Positions 25,007-34,004 of a DNA stretch of 42,132 nucleotides are shown here, piece by piece (the first letter of the stretch is position 1; the number at the start of each line of letters is the position of its first letter). The stretch comes from Nitrosarchaeum sp. GTDB taxonomy: Archaea > Thermoproteota > Nitrososphaeria > Nitrososphaerales > Nitrosopumilaceae. Made by a program: the position numbers and the translations under genes. The notes below the pieces were generated by a model. The model ran no database searches, was not told the origin of the DNA, and saw nothing but the letters and a program-made list of their open reading frames with translations. Location: positions 1 to 42,132 of the forward strand of contig JAIOOR010000012.1 of assembly GCA_021414365.1 (NCBI GenBank). The letters are read 5' to 3'.

Positions 25007-26329
25007 TTAAGATCTTTCTACAAGCCACTTTGTCACTTGGGGCCAAAGCTGTACATGAGCTTTTGAGCTGACACACAATCCTACGTGACCCGTTGGAAAC
25101 TCTATTAATTTTTTGTCAGTACTTCCTACTTTGCTAATAACTGGCAGGCTAGATTGTGGTGGAACTAGATCATCTCCTTGACCGACAATATTCAAAAATG
25201 GCATAGTTATTTTTCCTAGGTCAACCAAATTACCTCCTACTTTCATTTTGTTTTGTATGAGCAAATTTTTCTTGTATACATCGTCAATAATTTTACTAAA
25301 AACATGTCCAATAATTGGACGACTGTCATAAAGCCATGTTTCAACAGCCATAAACTGATTGATCTCATCCCAACTACGTGGCTCACCAAAGAATCGAGGA
25401 TATTTCAAAATCGCCTCAATTGGGTTTCGCATAAAAAATGCAATGTTGAGAAAACTTCCAGGAATATTGCCAAATGCCTCCACTAATTTATCTGCATTTA
25501 ATTTTCTAGTCCATGATTCCACTGGGGTAGGAGTATCTGTCAAATCTACTGGAGTAGCATGCAATATGATATTCTTTACATTCTCAGGATGAAGAGCTGA
25601 ATAAATCAAGGAAAAAATTCCACCCCAACAGTATCCAAACAAAGAAACTTGTTTTTCACCGGTGATTTCTTGTATTTTTTCTACAGATCTTTCTATGTAC
25701 TGTTCTACATAACTCTCAAGTGTCATGTCTTTGTCATATGACATTGGTGTGCGCCAATCTGTTGCATACACATCAAATCCCATTTTTTGAAATTGCCTAA
25801 CAATACTAATTTTTGGCAATAAATCTAAGATGTAATGTCTATTGATTAGAGAGCCTACAATCAAAATCGGTGTTTTGTGTTTCACATTAGATGAATCATA
25901 ATGTAGCAGATCAAATTTCCCCTTCATTGGAATTAATTTTGAAGGAGCACGGTTTATGTTGTCTCTATATGGTTCAATGAATGTATTCATTTTAGCATAT
26001 ACATCATCAATAATATTGTGCAGCAGATCATGCTGTGTTAATTTTACTTCGTCTGAAAAAACATCAAGGAAATTGCCAAGCGTATTTGCAAATTTTTCTC
26101 CTTCTAATGAATGTCTTAAAGAAGAATCAAACGATGCACGAACCATGTTGTTAATTCTTTTTGTATCTGCGGATTCATCTCGAAAACTAAATAATGATTT
26201 GATTGCATCCAGACTTGCATCATAGATGGCAAAATTATATTGAATACATAGATTACTCCACTCTAGGAAAAAATTTCCGTTTGTAAATACTATGTTATTA
26301 TTGGGTTTTTTTTGTTCAGTGATTTGCAT
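25007..26329 (-). CDS. phaC: Poly(3-hydroxyalkanoate) synthase, class III PhaC-type
   Basis: This 440-residue alpha/beta hydrolase has the PHA synthase box GYCWGG with catalytic Cys at residue 234, Asp at 386/387 in GQGDDLVPP, and His 415 in FPTGHVGLCVSSKA. The segment DVYATDWRTP and the following ESWTRKL region are characteristic. PhaC polymerises hydroxyacyl-CoA into storage polymer; class III enzymes need a PhaE partner, which is not encoded next to this gene. The first ~130 residues are an N-terminal extension. The gene precedes the MFS transporter by 13 bases. Confidence 0.9.
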   Translation of the reverse strand: MQITEQKKPNNNIVFTNGNFFLEWSNLCIQYNFAIYDASLDAIKSLFSFRDESADTKRINNMVRASFDSSLRHSLEGEKFANTLGNFLDVFSDEVKLTQHDLLHNIIDDVYAKMNTFIEPYRDNINRAPSKLIPMKGKFDLLHYDSSNVKHKTPILIVGSLINRHYILDLLPKISIVRQFQKMGFDVYATDWRTPMSYDKDMTLESYVEQYIERSVEKIQEITGEKQVSLFGYCWGGIFSLIYSALHPENVKNIILHATPVDLTDTPTPVESWTRKLNADKLVEAFGNIPGSFLNIAFFMRNPIEAILKYPRFFGEPRSWDEINQFMAVETWLYDSRPIIGHVFSKIIDDVYKKNLLIQNKMKVGGNLVDLGKITMPFLNIVGQGDDLVPPQSSLPVISKVGSTDKKLIEFPTGHVGLCVSSKAHVQLWPQVTKWLVERS

Positions 26330-26409
26330 ATTTGATAATATTCCGTATTTTGTGCATAAGTGACATATTTAAAACAGGATGCCCTTTCCCAAATTCTTTA
26401 GGAACCATC

Positions 26410-28929
26410 TCAAGCCTCAAGTTTAGAGTAGAATTTCTTTTTGACAATCTCGGCACTTATGATATAGAGTGATATTATCACAGCTATGGAAACATAAAAT
26501 GATGCAGGTATTGGCACAAATCCAAGTATTTCTGCAATCGGCGATAATGGTAAAATTAACGTAGCAACAACTATGCACAAAGTCGCAATCAAAAGACTTT
26601 TGCTTGGGTTGCTCTTAAAAAATGGATTCTCTGTACGAATTATCAATACTACAACTGATGCTGATATAACAGATTCAACAAACCAACCTGTTCTGAATTC
26701 TTGTTCTGTTGCTTGCAATAAAAGAAATACTGAAAATGCAAGAAAATCAAACACTACACTCAAGAATCCAAAAGTAATCATAAATTTACGTATAAACTTG
26801 ATATTCCATCTTCTTGGTCGTTGAATCAACTTCTTATCCACATTATCTGTAGATATGGTTAATTCAGGAAAATCTGTCATTAAATTTTCAAGCAAAATTT
26901 GTTTTGGCAATAATGGAAGAAATGGCAAAAATAGCGATGCCCCAGCCATGCTAAACATGTTTCCAAAATTTGCGCTAGTTGCCATAAAGACATATTTTAG
27001 CGTATTTACAAACGTGATCCTACCTAAAACCACACCCTCTACAAGAATGCCTAAATCTTTTTCAAGTAAAATAATATCCGCACTCTCTTTTGCAACATCT
27101 ACGGCACTTTCAACCGAAATACCCACATCTGCAGCATGCAAAGCTATGGCATCATTTACTCCATCACCAAGAAAACCCACCACATTACTTGATTTTTTGA
27201 GAGCCAAGATGATTCTCTCTTTTTGAGTAGGTTCTATTTCTGCAAAAACATTTACTTCGTTTACTAGATTAATTAGGGCTTCATCACTAATGTTACGTAG
27301 TTCGTTCCCAGTAAGTATTGCTTTATCTGATAATCCAATCTGCTTGCCGATATAATTTACAACAAATCTATTGTCTCCGCTGATTATTTTTGTTGAAATT
27401 CCAAGGTGATTTAGTTCTCCAATTATATCTACAATTCCAGATTTTATTGGATCAAAGAAAACAAGAAGACCCAGAAATATCATTTCATTTTCATCCTCTT
27501 TGACTATTTGTGATTTTAATATTTTTTGATAAGATATGCCTAGTATTCGGAATCCATCATTACTTAGACTCTCAAATTGTTTTTCAATTTTTTCCTTAAC
27601 TGATTCAAGTTCTATGATATTGCCATTTGTCAGCTCTGCTTTGGTACAAACCTCAAGTATGTTCTTTAATGCTCCTTTTGTAATGTGTATTTTTTCACTT
27701 TCAGATGAAACTAGAATGCTGAGACGTTTTCTTATGAAATCATAAGGTATCTCATCTAACTTTGAAAAATTTCCAATATCGAACTTGTTTTGATTTCTAA
27801 TACATTCATCAACTGGATTTGTAAATCCTGATTCAAACGATGCATTCAAAAACGCATAAAAAAGAATTTTTTGATTTTCTATACCATCCACATCAATTGT
27901 TGTTTTTATCTTCATTTCTCCTTCTGTAAGTGTACCTGTTTTATCAGAACAAAGCACATTCATGCTTCCAATATTTTCCATAGATTCCAGTCTCTTGATG
28001 ATTACTTTTTTTGATGCCATTTTTTTTGCTCCTTTTGATAGATTGATGCTGATTATTGCTGGAAGTAATTGTGGTGTAAGTCCAACAGCCAGAGCTATTG
28101 AGAATAGAAATGCGTCTATTATTGGTCTTCCAAAATAGGCATTTATTGCAAAAATTGCAATAACTAGAATCATGGTAATCTGCATCAGAAAATACCCGAA
28201 TTTTCTTGTGCCGTGTTCAAATTCAGTTTCAGGTATTCTAAATTTGAGCCGCTCAGATATTTTTCCTATTTCGGTACTAGTTGATGTTTTTGTTACAAGT
28301 AATGTGCAAGTTCCACTTATGACATGACTGCTCATAAAAACTAGATCCATGTTATCTTTATTATGTAACGATTTGTTTTTCTCTGAATGCTTTTCAACCG
28401 GATATGTTTCTCCAGTTAAGGCGGACTCATTTATGAAAAGATCTCTTGATTCAATTAATACTCCATCTCCAGGTACCATATCACCTGCACTAAGAATCAC
28501 TACATCCCCTGGAACAATCCCTTCCACTGAAATCTCTTCTTGTTTACCTTCACGTAAAACAGTTGTTTTGACCTGAACCATTGACAAAAGTTGCTTGACT
28601 GCATTTACAGATCCTCTTTCTTGCCAAAACCCAAGTATGTTGCTAACAAAGACAATACTCAAAATGATTATCGCGTCTATGGAATTGCTAAGAATTAATG
28701 ACACAATTGATGCTGAAATCAAAATGAGTATGATTGGATTTTTAAATTGATTGAAAAACAATGTAAAAGAATCTGCTCTCTTTTTTGGTTTTAGTATATT
28801 TGGACCATATTTTGTTAGATTAACTTGTACTGCTTCACTAGTCAAACCGTTTTCTGATGTTTGAAATTTTGCAAAAAGATCTTTAATTGATTCAGACTTG
28901 ATTTCTTTTAGTTCTTTATTGTCATTCAA
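26410..28929 (-). CDS. mgtA: MgtA-type P-type cation ATPase (Mg2+-translocating, P3B)
   Basis: This 839-residue P-type ATPase starts at TTG (no in-frame ATG before). It has the actuator LTGET at 171-175, phosphorylation motif DKTGTLT (D329), and hinge GDGVNDAIALHAADVGISV. The C-terminal helices include ANFGNMFSMAGASLFLP and LMTDFPELTISTDNVD, diagnostic of the MgtA/MgtB branch. It would import Mg2+ with ATP. Helix 4 reads GLTPQLLPAII, with Gln where bacterial MgtA has Glu (TPEMLP). A role in Mg2+ homeostasis fits, but ion specificity is not proven. Two USP genes follow upstream on the same strand, separated by 121 bases. Confidence 0.9.
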   Translation of the reverse strand: MNDNKELKEIKSESIKDLFAKFQTSENGLTSEAVQVNLTKYGPNILKPKKRADSFTLFFNQFKNPIILILISASIVSLILSNSIDAIIILSIVFVSNILGFWQERGSVNAVKQLLSMVQVKTTVLREGKQEEISVEGIVPGDVVILSAGDMVPGDGVLIESRDLFINESALTGETYPVEKHSEKNKSLHNKDNMDLVFMSSHVISGTCTLLVTKTSTSTEIGKISERLKFRIPETEFEHGTRKFGYFLMQITMILVIAIFAINAYFGRPIIDAFLFSIALAVGLTPQLLPAIISINLSKGAKKMASKKVIIKRLESMENIGSMNVLCSDKTGTLTEGEMKIKTTIDVDGIENQKILFYAFLNASFESGFTNPVDECIRNQNKFDIGNFSKLDEIPYDFIRKRLSILVSSESEKIHITKGALKNILEVCTKAELTNGNIIELESVKEKIEKQFESLSNDGFRILGISYQKILKSQIVKEDENEMIFLGLLVFFDPIKSGIVDIIGELNHLGISTKIISGDNRFVVNYIGKQIGLSDKAILTGNELRNISDEALINLVNEVNVFAEIEPTQKERIILALKKSSNVVGFLGDGVNDAIALHAADVGISVESAVDVAKESADIILLEKDLGILVEGVVLGRITFVNTLKYVFMATSANFGNMFSMAGASLFLPFLPLLPKQILLENLMTDFPELTISTDNVDKKLIQRPRRWNIKFIRKFMITFGFLSVVFDFLAFSVFLLLQATEQEFRTGWFVESVISASVVVLIIRTENPFFKSNPSKSLLIATLCIVVATLILPLSPIAEILGFVPIPASFYVSIAVIISLYIISAEIVKKKFYSKLEA

Positions 28930-29050
28930 AGCAGGTTTGTTTTGAACATCATGATTATTTAAAACACAAGATCATTTTCAGTCTCGTAATCATAAATCAT
29001 AATAATAAGCAAAACCTGTTTCCATATACAAATATCTTTTTGTGATTGTT

Positions 29051-29476
29051 TTATTTTACTACTAGTACTGGTGTTTTGGAGTTGTGAAGAACATAGTTTG
29101 TTGTGCTTCCCAAGACTAACTGCTTAATTCCTCCTATTCCTCTAGACCCCATCACAATCACATCTGCTTTAATTTTTTTAGCATATGATACAATCTTTGC
29201 GCCCTCATCACCGTATTCTATGATGTCAATAAAATCAATATTGTTTTGCTTACATCTTTTTTGCGCCTGTTCAAGAAAGTTTTTGGATTGCTTGTTCAAA
29301 GCTTTACCGATAGCTGTTCGTAAGACTCCTATCTCTGTAGGAAATGCCTGAATTACAAACAGACCTGTAATTAATGCATTATTTTTCTTTGCAAGTGAAA
29401 TTGCCTCATCTAGACCTCTGAAAGAATTTTTTGATCCATCCAGAGGAACAAGAATCTTTTTTATTTCTTTAATCAA
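29051..29476 (-). CDS. Universal stress protein (UspA family)
   Basis: This 141-residue single-domain USP has the start KKILVPLDGSKNS, the Asp in IIEYGDEG, and the ATP-binding loop GSRGIGGIKQLVLGSTTN (G-x2-G-x9-G-S/T). It is therefore predicted to bind ATP. It follows the USP gene at 29478 by one base on the same strand. It is one of five USP genes within 4.7 kb, all of normal single-domain length. Function is signalling or stress survival by family analogy; partner unknown. Confidence 0.92.
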   Translation of the reverse strand: MIKEIKKILVPLDGSKNSFRGLDEAISLAKKNNALITGLFVIQAFPTEIGVLRTAIGKALNKQSKNFLEQAQKRCKQNNIDFIDIIEYGDEGAKIVSYAKKIKADVIVMGSRGIGGIKQLVLGSTTNYVLHNSKTPVLVVK

Positions 29477-29477
29477 C

Positions 29478-29894
29478 TTACATTATCACCAATACTGGAA
29501 CTTGCGAGTTTTGAACTATTGCATTTGAGACACTTCCAAGTGAAGGGCCTGTAAGCTTGTTTGTGCCTCTTCTGCCAATTATTACAATGTCAAAATTCTT
29601 CTTTTTCATTAAATCCAGAATTTTTTCGGCGGGGTTGCCATATAGAATTTCTTTACTAATTGGAATATCTAATTTTGAAGCACCGTGTTCTATCTCAGTC
29701 ATGAATTCCTTAATGTGTCGTAATATTGTCTCTTTGTATGGCTCTATTATTTTGCCAATTGCTTTATCATATGATATGCTGTGAATAATTGTAATTTTAC
29801 CGTCTGTCAAACTTGCCAACACAAATGCTTGTTTTAATGCTCGCTTTGAATTTGCTGAATTATCATATGGGACTAGAATATCTTTAAAATTCAT
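29478..29894 (-). CDS. Universal stress protein (UspA family)
   Basis: This 138-residue USP starts MNFKDILVPYDNSANSKR and ends with IVIIGRRGTNKLTGPSLGSVSN, keeping the G-x2-G-x9-G-S ATP-binding pattern. It is the upstream gene of a two-USP unit with 29051-29476. It is divergent from the basic-protein gene at 29992 with 97 bases between. The Lys-rich insert before the loop differs from the neighbour copies, so this is not a recent duplicate. Confidence 0.92.
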   Translation of the reverse strand: MNFKDILVPYDNSANSKRALKQAFVLASLTDGKITIIHSISYDKAIGKIIEPYKETILRHIKEFMTEIEHGASKLDIPISKEILYGNPAEKILDLMKKKNFDIVIIGRRGTNKLTGPSLGSVSNAIVQNSQVPVLVIM

Positions 29895-29991
29895 GCTATG
29901 ATGCTATTTTATTAGTAGTTTAATTCCATGCCAAAATTCAATGTTGAGAATTGCATACATGTGATAAATAATAATTAGAATTAAAACAATC

Positions 29992-30270
29992 ATGGTCAAA
30001 GTACGAAAGATTGGTAACCGAGGAACAAGTTCGTATGAAAAAGATGAGGGTCCACAGAATTGGGCAGGAGACGCATATAGAAAAGTTGAGATTGATAGAC
30101 TCAAAAAAACTCCAAAAGGCGAAACAATGCATTTAGGCCGTGGAGTAAGAATTGCAAAAGCAAAAGATCTACCTAAACCTTCCAAAAGACCTTCAACAGA
30201 AGGCATGACAAGAATCACTGGAAGAGGTACCGGCAGTAGAAAAAGCAAAAACAAGGGCAGTTCCAATTAA
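29992..30270 (+). CDS. Small basic, probably disordered protein upstream of a Cdc48-like gene
   Basis: This 92-residue protein is strongly basic and rich in Gly, Lys, Arg, Ser and Pro: it starts MVKVRKIGNRGTSSYEKD and ends TGRGTGSRKSKNKGSSN. No membrane segment or recognisable domain is present. It begins a plus-strand series, 16 bases before the Cdc48-like N-terminal part. AT-rich sequence lies before the ATG. An opposite-strand frame covering it is hydrophobic and shadow-like, so I prefer this strand. A nucleic-acid-binding or AAA-substrate/adaptor role is possible, but this is inference. Confidence 0.62.
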   Translation: MVKVRKIGNRGTSSYEKDEGPQNWAGDAYRKVEIDRLKKTPKGETMHLGRGVRIAKAKDLPKPSKRPSTEGMTRITGRGTGSRKSKNKGSSN

Positions 30271-30286
30271 CAAAGATTGAAAAAAG

Positions 30287-30766
30287 ATGACTGAAATCGA
30301 ATTAAAAATCGAAGAGATGCCACAGGCATATGTGGGAAAAGGAGTGGCTATCGTGGATCCTAAAATAATTGAAGATAATAATTGGCAACCAGGACAAATT
30401 CTAGAACTATCATCAAAGAAAAAAAGCCATGTCCGATTATGGTCTGGATTCCCAGAAGACTATGACAGTGAAATTATTCGCATAGATGGTTTGACTAGAT
30501 ACAACATTGGTGCAAGCATAGGCGAAACTCTATCCATCAAACCAGTCGAAGGAGCAGATGCAGAACAAATCATACTATCACCTATTGAAAAAATTCATGC
30601 CGATGGATTACATGAGTACATGTCATCGCTTTATCAGGGACATGTGTTTACTACAGGCGATACAGTTATTGTCAATACTCAGATGGGAAGTAAAATTCAA
30701 CTAGTTGTAACCAGTACAAGCCCTCAAAACCGGTATTTGTTACAGATGATACAATATTCAAGTTAG
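30287..30766 (+). CDS. Cdc48-like AAA ATPase, N-terminal domain part (frameshifted from the rest)
   Basis: The first 147 codons or so encode the Cdc48/VAT N domain: a double-psi barrel with AYVGKGVAIVDP, WQPGQILELS, RIDGLTRYNIGASIGETLSI, then the second N subdomain with GHVFTTGDTVIV. After codon 147 the frame departs: past CAA at 30725-30727 the reading ends 13 residues later at a stop, whereas the continuation of the protein lies in another frame starting with CCG at 30730. One missing A in the AAAA run 30726-30729 would restore a single protein. In isolation this part binds substrates or adaptors but has no ATPase. Confidence 0.72.
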   Translation: MTEIELKIEEMPQAYVGKGVAIVDPKIIEDNNWQPGQILELSSKKKSHVRLWSGFPEDYDSEIIRIDGLTRYNIGASIGETLSIKPVEGADAEQIILSPIEKIHADGLHEYMSSLYQGHVFTTGDTVIVNTQMGSKIQLVVTSTSPQNRYLLQMIQYSS

Positions 30767-32400
30767 GGGACATTACAAAATTAGATGATCCTTCCATACC
30801 TCGAATAACATATGATGATTTGGGAGGATTGAAAAATGAAATTCAAAAGATTCGGGAGATGGTGGAATTACCCATGAGACATCCAGAATTATTTGAAAAA
30901 ATTGGAATAGATTCACCAAAAGGGGTTTTGTTGTATGGTCCGCCAGGAACAGGAAAAACTCTATTGGCAAAGGCAGTAGCTGGTGAGACAAACTCTCATT
31001 TTACTTCGCTTAGCGGTCCTGAGATCATGGCAAAACATTATGGTGAAAGTGAAGAAAAACTACGAGATATTTTCAAGCAGGCAGAAGAAAATGCACCAAG
31101 CATAATTTTCATTGATGAGATTGATTCTATTGCTCCAAAAAGAGAGGAGGTTTCAGGAGAGTTGGAAAAAAGAATTGTCTCTCAATTATTGACATTAATG
31201 GATGGCATGAAAAATAGGGGCAAAGTAATAGTGATTGCAGCTACAAACAGGCCAGACTCTATTGATCCTGCTCTGAGAAGACCTGGTAGATTTGACAGAG
31301 AAATTGAAATTGGAATTCCAGATGATGAAGGAAGACTGCAAATTCTAAATATTCACACTAGAGGAATGCCATTGGATAAAAAAGTGGATCTCAAAAAAAT
31401 ATCCCAAACAACTCATGGATTTGTTGGTGCTGATTTGGAAGTACTTTGCAAAGAGGCTGCCATGAGATCACTTAGAAGAATTTTACCCGAAATCAATCTT
31501 CAAGAAGAAAAAGTATCAAAAGAGATTTTGCAAAAAATCAAGATAACAAGTGAAGATTTCACTGATGCACTAAAGGAAGTAAGACCATCTGCACTCAGAG
31601 AAGTGCTAGTCCAAACCCCAAATGTGAGTTGGGATGATGTAGGCGGTCTTGATGAATTAAAAGAAACACTGCGTGAAGCAATCGAGTGGCCATTAAAATA
31701 CAAAGATGCCTTTGAATATGCTCATATCAAAGCTCCAAAAGGCATCTTGCTTTATGGACCTCCTGGTACTGGAAAGACATTGATTGCAAAGGCAGTTGCA
31801 ACAACCACTGAATCAAATTTTATTAGCATCAAGGGTCCTGAATTGTTATCAAAATGGGTTGGAGAATCAGAAAAAGGGGTACGGGAAATTTTCAGAAAGG
31901 CTCGTCAGGCAGCACCGTGTATAATATTTTTTGATGAGGTAGATGCCCTTGTTCCAAAAAGAGGCAGTGGTGATTCTGGCTCCCATGTTACAGAAAGTGT
32001 AGTGTCTCAGATTCTCACAGAAATTGATGGATTAGAAGAATTACATAATGTCTTGATAATTGGTGCAACAAACCGATTAGATATTGTGGATCCTGCACTG
32101 TTACGACCTGGCAGGTTTGATAGAATAATTGAAGTTCCAAATCCAGACGCTCACGGCATAGAAATGATATTTAAAATTCACACTAAACAAAAGCCTCTTG
32201 CAGACGACGTTGATCTAAAAAAACTAGTCGAAATGGCAAAAGGGTTTAGCGGAGCCGAGATTGAAGAAGTTTGTAATCGTGCAGCTCTTTTTGGAGTAAA
32301 GAGATTTGTGGAACACAAAGAAAAAGATGTCAAGTCAATTAAAATAACTCAAAAAGATTTAGAGCAATCAGTAGAAGAAATAAAGAAGACAAAACCATGA
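30730..32400 (+). CDS. Cdc48-like AAA ATPase, D1 and D2 ATPase part (frameshifted from its N domain)
   Basis: From 30730 this frame reads [14 protein letters not shown] and [14 protein letters not shown], the N-D1 linker, so the protein clearly belongs with the preceding gene. D1 has GPPGTGKT, pore-loop region [14 protein letters not shown], and Walker [10 protein letters not shown]2 has [19 protein letters not shown] with the pore Trp, [10 protein letters not shown] and RPGRFDR. Both ATPase sites look intact over 550 residues, a pattern more like a sequencing or very recent frameshift than old decay. No independent start codon before the D1 linker is convincing. The gene overlaps the downstream USP start by 4 bases (ATGA). 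Confidence 0.85.
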   Translation, partial: PVFVTDDTIFKLGDITKLDDPSIPRITYDDLGGLKNEIQKIREMVELPMRHPELFEKIGIDSPKGVLLYGPPGTGKTLLAKAVAGETNSHFTSLSGPEIMAKHYGESEEKLRDIFKQAEENAPSIIFIDEIDSIAPKREEVSGELEKRIVSQLLTLMDGMKNRGKVIVIAATNRPDSIDPALRRPGRFDREIEIGIPDDEGRLQILNIHTRGMPLDKKVDLKKISQTTHGFVGADLEVLCKEAAMRSLRRILPEINLQEEKVSKEILQKIKITSEDFTDALKEVRPSALREVLVQTPNVSWDDVGGLDELKETLREAIEWPLKYKDAFEYAHIKAPKGILLYGPPGTGKTLIAKAVATTTESNFISIKGPELLSKWVGESEKGVREIFRKARQAAPCIIFFDEVDALVPKRGSGDSGSHVTESVVSQILTEIDGLEELHNVLIIGATNRLDIVDPALLRPGRFDRIIEVPNPDAHGIEMIFKIHTKQKPLADDVDLKKLVEMAKGFSGAEIEEVCNRAALFGVKRFVEHKEKDVKSIKITQKDLEQSVEEIKKTKP

Positions 32401-32831
32401 CTGATTTTAAAAATATTTTGGTAGCCTATGATTCATCAGGATTTGCAAACCGAGCTTTCAAAAACGCGCTAGATATTGCAGAACCTAAAAGTAAAATTGT
32501 TGTGATTACTGTTGTAACTGGAATGTATCAGCCATCAATTGGATTCTCGATGAAATATAACGAAGACACGTTGACAAAATATACTGCGATTCTTAAAAAA
32601 ACTTTTTCAAGTCTCAAGATTCTAGCAAATAAAAAAAACATAAACATTTCATTCAAAATATTGTATAATCCATCTGTATCAAAAGCTATTGTAACTTATG
32701 TGAATTCTCACAAATTTGATTTGATCGTGATTGGTTCACACGGAAGAACAGGTATCAACAAGATTGTTTTGGGAAGTGTGGCAAATGATGTAGCGCACAA
32801 GGCAAACATTCCTGTGATGGTGGTAAAGTAG
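32397..32831 (+). CDS. Universal stress protein (UspA family), coupled to the Cdc48-like gene
   Basis: This 144-residue USP starts [19 protein letters not shown] and has the ATP loop GSHGRTGINKIVLGSVAND. Its ATG overlaps the stop codon of the Cdc48-like ATPase by 4 bases, strongly suggesting translational coupling. The next USP starts two bases after its stop. The linkage of a full-size Cdc48-type unfoldase with USPs is unusual; it could mean joint stress induction or a functional partnership. Confidence 0.92.
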   Translation: MTDFKNILVAYDSSGFANRAFKNALDIAEPKSKIVVITVVTGMYQPSIGFSMKYNEDTLTKYTAILKKTFSSLKILANKKNINISFKILYNPSVSKAIVTYVNSHKFDLIVIGSHGRTGINKIVLGSVANDVAHKANIPVMVVK

Positions 32832-32833
32832 AA

Positions 32834-33268
32834 ATGTCCATAACAAACATTCTGGTGCCTTTTGATGGTTCCTCTTATTCGATTAAAGCATTTAATGTCG
32901 CAGTAGATATTGCAAAAAAACATGGCGCCAAAATTAATGTCATGACTTGTTTGGAAAAAGCTAATCTTGGTGCATGGTATATTAATAAAAACATCAATAA
33001 GAAAATAATTAAAGATGCACGTAAATTTGCAACTGGGTTTCTCCTGAAATTAGAAAAAAAGGCAAATGATGCAGGTGTTTTGTTTTCTTTCCAAATTCCA
33101 GAGACAAAGTCAATTTCAAAACAGATTGTTAATTTTGCCAACTCAAAAAATATAGATCTTATAGTTATGGGCTCCCATGGGCGTACAGGGTTTAGCCAAT
33201 TTCTATTAGGCAGTGTGAGCAACAATGTAAGCCAGTCTGCCCGATGTCCTGTTTTGATAATAAAATAA
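32834..33268 (+). CDS. Universal stress protein (UspA family)
   Basis: This 144-residue USP starts MSITNILVPFDGSSYSIKAF and carries the ATP loop GSHGRTGFSQFLLGSVSNN. It is similar in motif type to the preceding USP (GSHGRTG), pointing to a tandem duplication, and begins 2 bases after it. It is the last gene of the plus-strand unit that begins with the small basic protein at 29992. It is convergent with another USP 40 bases away. Confidence 0.92.
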   Translation: MSITNILVPFDGSSYSIKAFNVAVDIAKKHGAKINVMTCLEKANLGAWYINKNINKKIIKDARKFATGFLLKLEKKANDAGVLFSFQIPETKSISKQIVNFANSKNIDLIVMGSHGRTGFSQFLLGSVSNNVSQSARCPVLIIK

Positions 33269-33308
33269 TTGAGAAAAATAACGCTCAGTCATAATGATTT
33301 GTTTAAAA

Positions 33309-33737
33309 TCACTTTACTATGGTTACTGGAACTTTGGATTTGTGCAAAACAAAATGCGATGTACTTCCCAAGAAAATTTCTCTTGCAAAACTAACTCCAC
33401 GAGCTCCAATCATAATAAGATCAATGTTGTTTCTTTTACCGTTTCCAAAAAGCACGATATCATATCCTGCATTATTGCCAGGAATCACTGTTGCCTCAAA
33501 AGATACTTGATTCTTTTTTGATTTTTGACTAGCAGTATTCATGAATGATTTTATTTTTTTGGACCACTCGTCTTCAGGAATTTTAACCGCATGCACAGCA
33601 GTAAAAAGACCCACAGTGGTGATAACATGAAGACCGATAACTGTAGCTTTGCATTGTTTGGCCAATTCAATTGCCTTGTCTAATGCCCTCAAGGAATTTT
33701 TTGAACCATCAAGTGGAACAAGTATTCTTTTGTACAT
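33309..33737 (-). CDS. Universal stress protein (UspA family)
   Basis: This 142-residue USP starts MYKRILVPLDGSKNSLRALDKAI and carries GARGVSFAREIFLGSTSHF. Its N-terminal half resembles that of the 29051 copy (ILVPLDGSKNS), so those two are probably closer relatives than either is to the GSHGRTG pair. It is monocistronic, convergent with the USP at 32834 and divergent from the small gene at 33773. Confidence 0.92.
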   Translation of the reverse strand: MYKRILVPLDGSKNSLRALDKAIELAKQCKATVIGLHVITTVGLFTAVHAVKIPEDEWSKKIKSFMNTASQKSKKNQVSFEATVIPGNNAGYDIVLFGNGKRNNIDLIMIGARGVSFAREIFLGSTSHFVLHKSKVPVTIVK

Positions 33738-33772
33738 ACTTTATTTTGACGTGGCAGTATTTATCAATAATT

Positions 33773-34003
33773 GTGATTACACAAAAACCACATGTTGCAT
33801 TGACAATCACATTCAAAAAAGGCATCAATAGAGAATCCAAAGTAGAAAATTTACGTACTAAAGGACTGATGGTTGAAAGCATTGATGAACCTAATGCTCT
33901 TTTGGTTATGGGTTACATGGATATGAACAAAGTTGTAGAAATTTCTAAGGACTCCGATATTGAAAAAATAACTGGAAAGGCAAGTCCAATCATAAGAGGA
34001 TAA
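33773..34003 (+). CDS. Small hypothetical protein
   Basis: A 76-residue protein starting at GTG (MITQKPHVALTITFKKGINR) with segments ESKVENLRTKGLMVESIDEPNALLVMGYM and a C-terminal ISKDSDIEKITGKASPIIRG (each a partial quote). It reads like a compact alpha/beta domain but I recognise no family. A TATA box TTTATTTT at 33740-33747 fits the GTG start and disfavours a longer frame that would overlap the USP gene. Its stop lies 1 base from that of ppk2, tail to tail. Confidence 0.58.
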   Translation: MITQKPHVALTITFKKGINRESKVENLRTKGLMVESIDEPNALLVMGYMDMNKVVEISKDSDIEKITGKASPIIRG

Positions 34004-34004
34004 A

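Noticed and set aside
29904-30266. Opposite-strand 120-codon hydrophobic frame over the small basic gene
   Set aside because: Its composition is what an antisense of a Lys/Arg/Gly-rich gene gives; the plus frame fits the operon context and is protein-like.
30719-30735. Programmed -1 frameshift signal in the Cdc48-like gene
   Set aside because: CAAAAC is not a canonical slippery heptamer, and no clear downstream stem or pseudoknot was seen; error or recent mutation is simpler.
33671-33772. Upstream extension of the small gene at 33773
   Set aside because: It would overlap the divergent USP coding region; the GTG at 33773 has a TATA box at the right distance.
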